Origin: Grammothele lineata
Lineage: Eukaryota > Basidiomycota > Agaricomycetes > Polyporales > Polyporaceae
NCBI GenBank assembly: GCA_002150815.3
Contig: NDFF03000145.1
Span: 38,803 to 102,802 of the forward strand
Direction of reading: 5' to 3'
DNA length: 64,000 nucleotides
Shown: in pieces, positions 34,721-45,610 of the stretch
How positions within the stretch are numbered: the first letter of the stretch is position 1
Layout: each line of letters begins with the position of its first letter
Position numbers and translations under genes: made by a program
The notes under the pieces: generated by a model
Database searches by the model: none
What the model saw: the letters and a program-made list of their open reading frames with translations, nothing else
Told to the model about the DNA's origin: nothing

Positions 34721-37700
34721 TCATCTCATGCCGCCCTCCACCGCTTTGTAGATCTTGCCGTCCCGCACGCGCTGTCGCCGACGGAGCTCGAAGAGCAGCC
34801 CGATGACGCGTGAGACAGCCTGTGTCCCATAGTGCTCAAATGCGAACGACGCCGCCACGTTCACGACCACTGAGAGCAGGAGCGTCGCGCGCGCGATGAC
34901 CGGCAGCGACATAAGCTCGAGCACCCGTGCGACGGGCGCTGGCGGGTCGAGCAGGACGAGCAGGTTGAATAGACAGAGGCACGCCATCGACGCCATGAAC
35001 CAGCCTGGCAGACACCTGGTCAGCATTGCACACACGCACACTACGTGCGACAAGATAAAATACCGTTTGTCCACATCTGCTTTCTGTACGGAGGCCCGAT
35101 GCTGAACACCGCCGCGACCAAAATATACTGGAAACACGACACTAAGAATAGTGCAGAGTTCTCGAAGTTGTTGGCGTCCAGTTTGCCGTCGTCCGCATTT
35201 GGGTCCGTCGGCACCGGCGCGGCGTACCTGGCATTTACACGCCATATTCAGCATGTGTGCAGTCAAATCTGGCGCCCGTCGAACTCACCAATCTTGCGAC
35301 CGCACCCAGAAGAACGCCCAGAATTGAATTGCGGACGTTATGACGATCTGTCCGACAAGACTAGCCAGGACTTTCTTCGACACCAAACTGGCAGTCGGTC
35401 GCTTAGGGTGGATACGCGGGAAAGGCAGAGTTCGGCCCACTGCATTCTGGTTAGCAGGAGAGGCGTGCAGAAAGAGGCTGTGAACGTACTGGTGACTGCG
35501 ATCGGAATGATGATGAAGAGGTCGATGTACAAAAACTATGATTTACATTGATCCGTGATGAGCTTTGGCGCGAAGTACATCGACGCAATTGGCTCACCTG
35601 GAAGTCTCCCAAGGACGAGGCGAACGAGTATAACAGCGTGATTGTGGTAAACTGGATGAGAGAGTAGAGCGCCCTGGACTATGTGAATCTATTGCATCCA
35701 CCCTGTTCGCAGCTGGCACACTCACATATATTTGAAACAGCTGAAGCTCGTCACCAAGGCCGCACGGCCTTCCTTGATGACCTCGATGACACAGCTGATG
35801 TCGGGAGTACGGCTCGTGAACGGGGCAGCGACCGACGCTTCCGCCTCAGAGAGCGACAGGCCAACATCAGCCGCCTTCAAGGCGGCGCAGTCGTTCGCGC
35901 CGTCACCGCACATGAGAACCGTGTAGCCAAGGCTTTGTAGGCGTTCTACGACTTCGTTCTTCTCGTCGGGGGACATCCGGGCATAAATCTGCGTCTTCAC
36001 AAGCATCTGAAGGGGGAACGGTTATTCTGTGGAACGCCAAGGTAAGATACGTGAAACATACCCGTTGCATCGTCTCAAGCGGTGCATGGTTAATGATCCA
36101 CCGGAAGACATCACCAGTGACGGCGAGGGTGTAGTCTTGGCTTTCCAACTCCTCGGAATCAACCAGACGGTTCGCCGGCGGCGGAAGAGGCTTTAGACTG
36201 TAGTCGTCGAGTTTCCATGAGGGTTCATCCATGCTGGACCACTCGAGCTTCGAGAGCGGCGACAGAGCATTCCCTGTGCCGCGGCATGAGAAAGCGCTTC
36301 AGAGTGAAATGGGGGTACTGACCTCGTATGAATACCGGAGAGAAGACCTGAGCAGCAGGATTGATCAGTCCACATTCGCGAGCAACGCTGACAGCTGTGA
36401 GTGGGTTGTCTCCGGTGATCATCCTGCATGCGAAATGGGCGGCACGCAGAGTTTGGATGGCAGGTGTCGTCCCTGGCTTCAGCTTGTTCTCGAAAATGAC
36501 AAGGCCTAGGAACTGCAGGCCCGATTCAGCTTGCTCCCTTTTGACGGCGTCAGCGAGTTATCAATACGTTGGGTATGGAGTATACCGTTTGAGCTTTTGA
36601 GCTTTCAACCATGACAATCCCTCGATGCTCTTGCCAGCCATAGCGATGACACGGTAGCCTCGCTTAGTGTAGTATGACAGAAGATCATCATAGTCTTGAG
36701 GAACTGTACGCAGAGTAGGTACATCATGACTTAGCGCAGACAACAGAGTCAGCGTAAAGGGCTTACAAGAGTCTTTGTCACAGATTTCCGCCATGACTTC
36801 GGGGGCACCTTTGACGTAGACCTCCATGCTCGTACTCTTAAGCCGCTTGACGACGACACTCATCCGACGGAGTGCAGAAACGAATTCGAACGTCCGAATC
36901 ACGCCTAGCTCCAAGAAATGGGCATGCTGCGGAGCGCGTGCGTCAGCTTTCTCAACATACATATACGACTCTGGCATACCTTGCCCGCCCCCTTCAGCGC
37001 GTCCTCGATCCTGAACTGCGCGCTACCAGGAGGTCGCACGACTGTCTGAACCAGTGCGGCGGGCCGGTCTCCGCCCGTCTTGTTCTTCACAACAGCGGTG
37101 CCCGCGACGTGGCCCTCCTCTAGTGTCCAGTTCGTGAACTCGAACATCTTGACATCGAGCGGGTCCCCTATCGTCTCCCCGTCGACCATCTTGAGCGAGT
37201 GGCACGTCGCGAGCGCGTGCAGGAAGTTCGCCTTCTCGCGGCTCGCGGGCGCGGGGAGGTCGTGGATGTCCTCGAGCAGCTCCCCGAACCTATCCACGTT
37301 CCGCTCGGGCGCGCGCACGCCGAGGATGTCGAGCCCGTCCTCGGTGAGCGTGCCGGTCTTGTCGAAGCAGCAGACGTTGATCTGGCCGGCGACGTTCACG
37401 CGGCTCGGAGAGATGCAGAAGATGCCCAGCTGGCGGAGACGACCGATCGCGAAGCTTGTGCCTATGGAGAGCGTTGCAGGTAACGCGGGCGGGACCACGA
37501 CAGTGATGAGGTCTAGGGCGCGAAGGAGAATGGTGTGCCAGCGGACCTAATCTCGCCTACTTAGCTGAACGTAAGACAAAGGATAAGCTGGGAACTTACG
37601 CCTAGCCTGACGAACTGTACAGCGCTTGCGCAGAATCCTAGGCCTGCGACGCCTGCGAGCACGCCAATGAACCTCATGGAGTCTCGATAGAACTTGAAAC

Positions 37701-40034
37701 CGGTCGGCTTGGGGAACAACATTGACCGTACGAGAGCTCCCTTGGTGGTATAGAAGCCTAACGCGATGTTAGCGCAACATTATCGGCCTCGCACGAAACT
37801 ACTTACCTGTCCGAACGACCAGACCCAACGCTGGCGTGCTCGGGCGTCCGTCAGCAGCTAATCCGCCGCGTGTGCGGACCACCCGAGTGCCAGCATACAG
37901 AAAGCTCTTAGACATATCCCCGGTGACATCAATGTTATCTTTCCAGCGGGCAAGGTCGTCGCTCTTGACCGGAATCTTGCTGACCGGTACACTTTCGCCG
38001 GTGAGCATGCTTTCATTTACAATGGCGTCACCAGAGAGTAGGAACATGTCGGCAGGGATGGTAACAAGCGGTGGATCCAAGAGGTTGACCATGTCCCCAG
38101 TGACCAGATCGGAAGAGTCGCACTCGTACCCTGTTGGCTGGCGTTAGTGCCTGCACATCCATAGGAACAGTGTTCGCAGCTTACAGGCGCCGTCGCGATA
38201 TACTCTGACTTTGCACACGAATTTCGACATCTCTCGCATACGAGCGATAGTCTGACGACGGCAACGTTGGGTAGATTATCCACTAGAATCACAATGGTAC
38301 GTACCTGTTTAGTCTCTACAAGTGTGGACATGATACTGATGGCGGATATAAGGGCAATACAAAAGGCGTAGTAGTAATAGTCATCCAACGACCATAGGAT
38401 GATGCTGGCGATCTGAAACACATAGAATGGATGGATGATCTGGGTGACGTAGGTCTCCGTTTTAAGAACTGCCCAGTACGCAAACACCGAGACGCATACC
38501 TCGTCGATTAGTAGACTTGCGGTGGATTTGCCTTCGATATCAATGAGATTAGATCCGAAGAGCAGGGATCGTTGAGCTTGTACGCCTTTAGAAACGCCAT
38601 TCTGTACGCTAGCGATGGTTTGCCACGAGGGGTCTCTCCAATCTCTGGACGTGGAGAATTTGATGAGCACGCGATTAACCAATGTCTGCTAATAATCTGT
38701 ACTGACCGGATCATGCTAAAGAGGCCTGTACGAGGGTCTAAAGCGAACCTGTTATACCGATAATCGAGGTAGGTCAGAGTACCGACGATCAGGCTGGGAC
38801 GGTATAATGGAAGCATTTGCGAGGGGTCCGGCGCCGCCGAAAACACCGTAGAGATTGGGTAGGGATATTCAATGTGGCCCACAGGGAAAAGAGCGATGTC
38901 TCTGTATGCGGTCTTTGTATTTTTGAGCATGCAGGAACCGCTGTGGGTAACAGTATGAATACCTACCTCGACCACAACAAAGCCGTGCTGCATGTTGATG
39001 AACGCACGCTCGCGAGTAACCCAGCGGAGCCACAGACGAGGGAACCAGCGTCCGAGGAGACCTAGCACACCGAATGTGCATACACAGCAGGCCCACCACA
39101 CCCACTGCTTCCACCACACCGGTTCATAACCTATCATGCGTATATGCGCGTCCTCGTCCGCGATATACAATGTCTGTCGGCTTGGCGGCCCAGCAGGCGG
39201 GGGTGGTAGAGGCTCTAATTCTCCCATTTCGATTCTGGCCTCAGAGCCAAATACCGGGTCTCCAGCAAGAAACGGCAGAGTAGGCCCAGGGGAGGGAGGG
39301 TTTGAACCGTATTCCATTTCGCTGCCCGACCTCCCGAGGCTCGCGATGTCGGCCTCCTCTTGCTCGGATTCGTCCTCCTCGTTCGATGAGTACCCCCAAC
39401 GCTCGTCGCTGTCGTCCGACGCATCGTCCACGGCGTAGTCCGAGCTGACGTCGGACCGGCGGCTGCTTTGTCGGCGCAGTAGCCGGGAGCGCGAGGCGCG
39501 GCTTGACATGGACGGTCGGCGACTGTGCGGCGGGGATTCCACCGTTGGGGCGCTACGTCCGAACATGCTTGCGAGGTTGTCAAACATGCTGCTGCGTGCG
39601 GCAGGCGGAGATGGGGATTTGCGGCGTCGTCGTCCGCGAGAGTCGCGGAGGTAGTCCTCACCTTCATCCCCAGACATGTCGTGCTCCGACGGCCCGCCGT
39701 TGCTCATGGCATCGGTGTCGCCACTGCTATCGCGGCTCATTCTTCTGCTCCGCACCCTGCTGTCTCTACTCATGTTGTCCTCACTTCGCCGGCGACTCCT
39801 AGAACCTGCGGAGAACCCACTGCTTCTTCGGCGGTGGTCCCGAAGGGTCATGCGAGAAACACTACTAGGGTTGACGGAGTGCCCGGGTCCGTCGAACATG
39901 TTATCGCCATCTTCTCCATAGCGTGAGTCGCGTCTAGTATGACTGGAATTTGCTATGGCTTGCTGGATATCCAGAGGGGAGGCGCCTTCGGTGTAATCGT
40001 ACCCACCGTTGGTGGAGGAGGAGGCTTCCGCCAT
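34721..40034 (-). CDS. P5B-type ATPase (Ypk9/ATP13A2 family)
   Basis: A first exon of about 440 codons (from ATG 40034) carries a roughly 260-residue disordered Arg/Ser-rich region, then membrane segments ([20 protein letters not shown]). The catalytic core includes [12 protein letters not shown] (actuator TGES loop), the PPALP motif that marks P5B rather than P5A, and [11 protein letters not shown] with the phosphorylated Asp (about 37360). Further on are [10 protein letters not shown] (nucleotide site), [19 protein letters not shown] and [20 protein letters not shown] (hinge). The C-terminal membrane helices end near 34760. The family moves polyamines and affects metal tolerance in vacuolar/lysosomal membranes. 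All P-type motifs are intact over about 1,400-1,500 residues and many introns. Confidence 0.93.
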
Positions 40035-40215
40035 GGCAGTCTAAGCCAAGAGATAGGGAGTCGATGAAAGCGCTTAGAATGGCTGCGGCTCGAACGCTGC
40101 AGGCGGAGCGTCAAAGAGCGACAGACATGGGTACAGCTGAGCCCTCTGGGAGAGGAAGTGGCAGTAGAAAAGAAACTTGTCGGCTCGCGTGCGCGACTCG
40201 CCGATCGCGGGTCCG

Positions 40216-40223
40216 TGACGTCA
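40216..40223. promoter_or_regulatory. CRE-like palindrome TGACGTCA upstream of the P5B ATPase
   Basis: A perfect 8-bp ATF/CREB palindrome 182 bp upstream of the ATPase start codon. In fungi such sites bind stress-linked bZIP factors (Atf1, Sko1). Position fits a promoter; binding is inference. Confidence 0.4.
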
Positions 40224-40434
40224 AGCGCTCATGATAATGAGTCGGTCCGGAAGACGTCCCTGGCCAGTCCTGGCTGGCCCGGTTCGTGAGCAATTCGTGA
40301 GTTATTGCAAGTGCATTGTGTAACGCTTGGCGCGTAATTCACTATATTCAGGCACACACATGCTCCGAAGAGTGTGAGATTAGCAGCTGGAAACTACTAC
40401 TATACAAAAGTCCATGCCCAGCAAACCTCCAGTA

Positions 40435-41494
40435 TCAGCCGAGATATTTCCAGATGAGGAAGAAACAAATGAACGTAAAGATGGCGCCGACGAAGAAAAT
40501 GTACATATCCTGTGTGCTGTAAGTACCACGGCGAATGAGCATTGTAGAGACTCTACGTGCAATCTAACGTGCTACTCACCTGCGTCTCTCAATCCAACCG
40601 ATCACGTCTCGACTCAGGCCCAACGTATTTGCGGCGTCGAGTAACCTCCTCTGCGTACCCTTGAGCACGTTGCGCTGGTCGACAAGATCGTCAAGCACCG
40701 CCCGACCCTGCGCGATGAAGTCGTCCAGCCTGGCATCCGTGTTCTGAATGAAACTGTGCTCGCGAAGTGCGTGGTCCTCTCGTGAAACGCTATTGAGGTG
40801 CACCGGCGTGGGTCCACGAAATGGTGATTCTGAGATCTCGTCCGCTGATGATGTCTGTCCAGCCATGAAGCGCCGACGGGTATCGCCAGGGGCGGACATA
40901 GGTATTGTTGATGACGATGAACCAGAGAGGAGCTCGGCTCGCGCGACTGCCTCATGCTAAAGATAATGGGGACATCCTGATGAGGAAAGGTTATGAACGG
41001 GATAGAGATACGACTTACCTCTGTTTTGAGCTTCTCGAATTGGGTACGCAGGTCAGAGTAATCTGCACGAAACTTCTGAACGCGCCTGTAGATTCAATCC
41101 GCGTCAGAATCAACAGGGCTCAAAGAGTCTTTCAGAAGTGCAGGGGAAGGGGTAATATGACGCATTTGTGTCGCACTCAGACGGTTGAGTCAGACTCCGG
41201 GCGAGCGAGGAGAAAGTACGCACATCATGGCCTTCTCCTGCTTCGCTTTGATAATTTCCCTCTTCGCCATAGAGTCATAATCCTCCACTGTCCTGTGCAT
41301 GGCCGCCAAAGACGCTGATATCTGCCCTATCATATAGTCAAGGCACGAACGGGCGTGAGTCGGTATACGATCAAGTGTCAATACGACTTCTGCAGACCTA
41401 GCAAGGATGCCGACTTCTCCCCATTCCGCAGCCTCTCGAGGTCGGCCTGTATCGAATTCGTTTGCCGAACACCTAGGGTATACAGCGAATTCAT
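40435..41494 (-). CDS. BOS1: Golgi SNARE Bos1/membrin
   Basis: ATG 41494 gives MNSLYTLGVRQTNSIQADLE, the typical membrin start; the next exons give the Habc-like helices (VEDYDSMAKREIIKAKQEKA; FRADYSDLRTQFEKLKTE). The SNARE helix runs through REHSFIQNTDARLDDFIAQG and on to the conserved DVIGWIERR, followed by the tail anchor (MYIFFVGAIFTFICFFLIW) and a short KYLG end at 40435. Membrin/Bos1 is the Qb SNARE for ER-to-Golgi vesicle fusion with Sed5, Bet1 and Ykt6 or Sec22. The length, about 240 residues, agrees with yeast Bos1. A disordered Ser/Pro linker (around 40800-40950) separates the Habc and SNARE parts. The gene is divergent from the methyltransferase gene. Confidence 0.93.
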
Positions 41495-41792
41495 GGTTGG
41501 AAGGAATAAATAGCAAGTCAGGGAAGTTGAATGCAGAGAGGTCGTGGCACAGCTGCGTCTTGAAGTCTCCACAGCCCGCTTCACGCTTGATGCAGTGTGC
41601 GTGTCAGTAGCCAGGCACGTGATCTCATTCGAAGCGTTGACGCGTCAACACACGTAAATAACACGTCGATTCATTCGGCAAGCTTAAGGGGCGTCCGATC
41701 GCCGGATAACGATGCAGTGACCCTTGAGCAACTAACCACCACTTGACCGACTCCGTCTCGTATACATCACCGGTTATCGTCCTGTAGGTTGC
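41495..41792. promoter_or_regulatory. Bidirectional promoter between BOS1 and the lysine methyltransferase gene
   Basis: The two start codons are 298 bp apart and point away from each other, so one short region must drive both. It holds an E-box palindrome CACGTG at 41616-41621. Confidence 0.55.
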
Positions 41793-43014
41793 ATGGACGA
41801 CACCGCAATCTCCTCCGACATCTGTTACGGCGTAGTGAATCTCCCCTCGAGTTCAAGTTCCCCTCTGACCGATGCGGAGGAGGAGGTAAGTACAGTTGTG
41901 TAGTTTGACTTGCGTCCTGACTTGGGCTGAGTTATGCAACAGGTATTTCTGCTTTACACCCGCCTATCGTCAGGTAAATCTGCCGATGGAACATCCCGGT
42001 TCCGTGGTCTAGGTCACATCGACTCTCACGAAGACACGCTCACCGTTACCCTGAAACTTGGGCAACCTAAAACCGAGAGTCGCCAAGAGGACGAGTCTTT
42101 GGCTTCATCGCCACCATCCGCCAGGAATAAAAGCAGACGCCATGCGAAATCCAAGGGGAAAATGACAAAACTCGACGACGAAACGTTTGACGTGGAAATC
42201 GTTCAAGACAAGACAGCGTTGCGCAGTCGTAAGGGAGACACCGGGAGTGTCTTGTGGCGCGCCAGGTAGGCCGGACGCATCGATGTTCTAACGTTGTCCA
42301 ACCTGCCTGCTTTGGGATGGCTTAGTGTCGATTTTGCACAAGTCATTCTACAGCAGCTCCACTGTAAAGACCCGCGCTCCTTCCTGAATCGCGATGCGTT
42401 GTCTGATGCGCATGTTGTCGAGTTGGGGTGCGTGGCCGCACATAGCGCTGCGTGAAGGAATAAAAGCCTGATTTGTGCACGACAGGGCCGGGACGGGACT
42501 CCTCGCCGTTGTCTTATCGCCTTTTGTGCGGCATTACACAGTGTCCGATATAGCGGATCTTGTACCTCTTATTCGCAAAAACATATCCAGAAACCTTCGC
42601 CCCACGCCAACGACGCAGCAGAAGGGCTCAAAAACCTCACCTCCACAGCCTGCCCTGAATGTCACTGCCACTTCTCTGGACTGGGTTGAGCTGCAAAATG
42701 CGCCGGCCTCCATACGGTCCAAACTGCTACCACAAGAACCCGCGGATCTTGTGCTCGTAGTAGACTGCATCTATCACCCGTCCCTTCTCCCAGCGCTCCT
42801 CGCGACACTCGACTACCTCACGGAGCCAGAACGAACCGTTATCGTAGTAGTTGTGGAACTCCGAGCAGAGGATGTCGTGCGCGAGTTTTTGCAAGGTTGG
42901 CTGGATATGGTCCCGGCGGGAAACTGGAAGATATGGAGCGTGAGCGACCTTGTGGAAGGGCCGTACGCTGTATGGGTGGGATGGAAGGCGGCGGAGAATG
43001 TACACGTCATTTAA
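41793..43014 (+). CDS. RKM5: Protein-lysine N-methyltransferase, Rkm5/METTL21 type
   Basis: The ATG at 41793 opens a short acidic N-terminus (LPSSSSSPLTDAEEE), joined to VFLLYTRLSSGKSADG. A basic linker (NKSRRHAKSKGKM) precedes the fold. The SAM-binding motif is split by an intron: VVELG, then AGTGLLAVVLSPF. Later come the beta-4 region PADLVLVVDCIYHPSLLPAL, the family 16 methyltransferase pattern with an acidic DxxY-like site, and VIVVVELRAEDVVREFLQGW. The last strand (PYAVWVGWKA) lies just before the stop at 43014. Yeast Rkm5 methylates ribosomal protein L1; relatives act on chaperones and elongation factors, so the substrate is not certain. The gene converges with RRP17, the stops only 90 bp apart. 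Confidence 0.85.
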
Positions 43015-43103
43015 TTAAACCCCTGGAATCAATACCACATGAGAGCAGAACGGCAGAGTACGAGATGGATGGGCAGGCACAAGGGACACGGACGAGATAC
43101 ACT

Positions 43104-43994
43104 CTATCGCCTCCCCTTCGAGCCCCCTTTCCTTCTCGAGCCTTTCCCACCCGCTCGTTCTGCCTTCTCCAACTTCCGCTTTTTCTGTTTTGTCCGCTCG
43201 GCTTTCCGCGCAGCGCTCGTCTGGTATTTAATGCCCTTGGCTTTGGCCGACGTCTTGAGTTTTGCCCTTCTTTGAGAGGGGTCATCGGTTCTTGAGTTCG
43301 CTTTGGAACGCGGGTGCGCTTCTACTGAGGGCTCCAGTTCCTCGCCCTCGCCTGACGCTGTCCGTTGTGGCTGGTCGCCGTGAATGAGAGAGGCGGGGTC
43401 GAACTCCTCCACCACAGTCACTGTGGCAAGCTGCTCTTCATCCTCGTATTCTTCTTGGTCCGCCACCGCTCTCCCCTTTCCCTTTGAGAGTCCGGAGCTA
43501 TCCAGCCCATCCCACTCACTATCATTGCCGTCATCTGCAGGGGAGACGGTCATTCCGAATGACGTCCGCGTGAAACAACAGAGATGCTCGGCTCACCGAC
43601 AACGCCTCCATATGCTCGCTCCGCCTCTTCGGCGTTTTTCTTGGCCTGCTCAGCTAGCATTTGCCGGTGCTGATAGTGGCGTCCAGCCGTGAACATACGC
43701 CTGACAGGCACGCACGTAAGGGCGTACCTCTCGGCGAGCCTCGAGTCTCTCCTGTTTCTCCCGCTCTTTCGCCTTTTTCTTGGCCTCCTCCTTCTTCTGT
43801 AGCTTTCGTTTATGAAAGCCAGTCAAAAAGTCTCTGCAGGACACATTAAATGGGAAATTGTTGAGTGAACGTGCGACTTGCCTGCGCGCGGCATCGTCGA
43901 AGACGATTTCTTTGAGCTGCTCCTTCTTCGCTTTCTTTTTCGCAGCAACAATGCTGTGTGACTTGGTGAGAACTGTGATATTCGAAGATGCCAT
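43104..43994 (-). CDS. RRP17: Ribosomal RNA-processing protein Rrp17/Nop25 (NOL12 family)
   Basis: The start at 43994 gives MASSNITVLTKSHSIVAAKK and a Lys-rich segment (KEIVFDDAARRQ). A short exon follows with the family signature DFLTGFHKRKLQKKEEAKKK. A helical exon (HYQHRQMLAEQAKKNAEEAE, ending ERAYGGV) leads into the last exon (43104 to about 43555), acidic first and then extremely basic (RKAERTKQKKRKLEKAERAG), ending KGGSKGRR. NOL12/Rrp17 is a nucleolar 5'-end exonuclease or cofactor acting on pre-60S rRNA ends. The charge pattern, coiled-coil helix and nucleolar-type basic tail are as in the family. About 225 residues, all exons in phase. Confidence 0.9.
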
Positions 43995-45610
43995 ATGCCG
44001 ACTTGTCGAGATTAGGGGTATCAAGCGAACGTGTGTCGTGAGAGTAGAGAAGATGTCGAGCGAGTGTACAGTACTTCGCATTGAATGTGCGCCAAAACAT
44101 TATGGGCGTCTAAGCAACCCCGGTTCCCGCCACGTGCTTGTGGCTCTCATCCGCGACCCAGAATCAGAGTTGTACGTTCTTTTCTCCCACATTGACCGCA
44201 CGTTCACCAAGCCGTTAGGATCGGTCTAAACGAACATGCAGACAAGCTCAGAATGACTTCAATCTCCAGACGATCCATCTCCGAGACAGCGAAACACGGC
44301 CCCTGGCGAGACCTCCCGCCGACCTCGTTCAAACAACCACATGCTAGCGCGAGAAGAACCTGGCCTCGGTCCGCTCCCCGTTCTCAGCCTCAGACTTCGC
44401 GTTCCTCGTACTCTCCCATGCATTTATCCCCCGCTCACTGTTAGACACAGTCTCTGAGCATCTCTGTCGGTTTGCCGCGACTGAACCGTACGGCACACTA
44501 TCGAGAGGTGCCAACAGCTGGACGTCGTCTGGGAACTGCTGCACTTCCCAGGAAGTGGGGTTGGCAGTCCGGGGAAAACAGCGATAGGAAAAGGCTCGGT
44601 GGTTGCGCATTGTGCTCATCTGCTACCGTCGTAACGCTGGCGTGGCGTGCTTGTGAAGGTGAGCGGGCCGTTGTTCACATGGAACATCGCGCCTATGCCG
44701 CTATGCGCTTTTCTCGGAATGCGGCGTTGCGGCTAATAACAGGACATCTATCTGTTCCGCAGCATATCATTCCTGCTTAGAGCTTGGAACGCATGAATTT
44801 TCAAACATCGTGTGCATGTCCGTATGCATCTCGTCAAGGAGGATAGAAGTACCCCAAATCGGGATGTGACCTCCCACTCGAATGGACTAGATCGTCGCGC
44901 CTGGGATATGCCAAGCTGCGGACGGCCATTCGCACGACCTCTATTTCCAGTGATGCAACCTCGGCCAAACGAGTATCACAGAGTAGCACTGGGTTGTTCG
45001 CGGCTACACACAGGGCCGCTCTGTCGTGTCGCAGTGGGGTAAGTTCTCTGCAAGTGCAACCCAGCGGGAGTGAGAAGATGCGTCAGTCTCCACTACGTTC
45101 CGATCTAACGGTCTGTGGCCAAAATTAAGCCTCGGACGCCGAACGGGCTCCGGTTTCTCTCCGCCTTCTATCTGCTATGGGAAGTTTTGGGTGTCGCACA
45201 TGCCTGTGTGAGTGGGAGTGGATCCTTCGGTTTGTGCGCTGACGACGTCCCCAAGGCGTCTTGCGTCCTTACTCACGTATAGAATGGTTCAGGTAGCCGA
45301 ACGTCGCGTTCCTCGAGAACTTGTCGTGTGTACCGTCGAGCGTGAAGGCATCTTGGTTCACTAACAGCTCGAAATTCCTTGGGTAGCTCGACAGCGGTAA
45401 TACTTTAAGTTTGCCATAGAATCTGTCTGTCCACGCTTGGCAGGACCGACAACACGCGATAAGCCTTGCACCAGGGACGTCAGAGTTTGCTCCGTAGATG
45501 GACGGAGTGGCGTCTCTTATCAAGTTCGGCCACTGGGAGGCTCTCATGTCTGGTACAAGAACCTCGCGCCCCGCCTCTCACGAGCTCAGGTCCTCCCACC
45601 TTCACCCACC
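43995..45610. other. Intergenic region with a possible coding remnant
   Basis: Between the divergent RRP17 and OPT genes. Around 44350-44580 (+) one frame reads SPFSASDFAFLVLSHAFIPR and RFAATEPYGTLSRG, which looks protein-like, but no start, splice partner or continuation can be found on either side. The rest is unremarkable and includes the OPT promoter. Confidence 0.35.
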
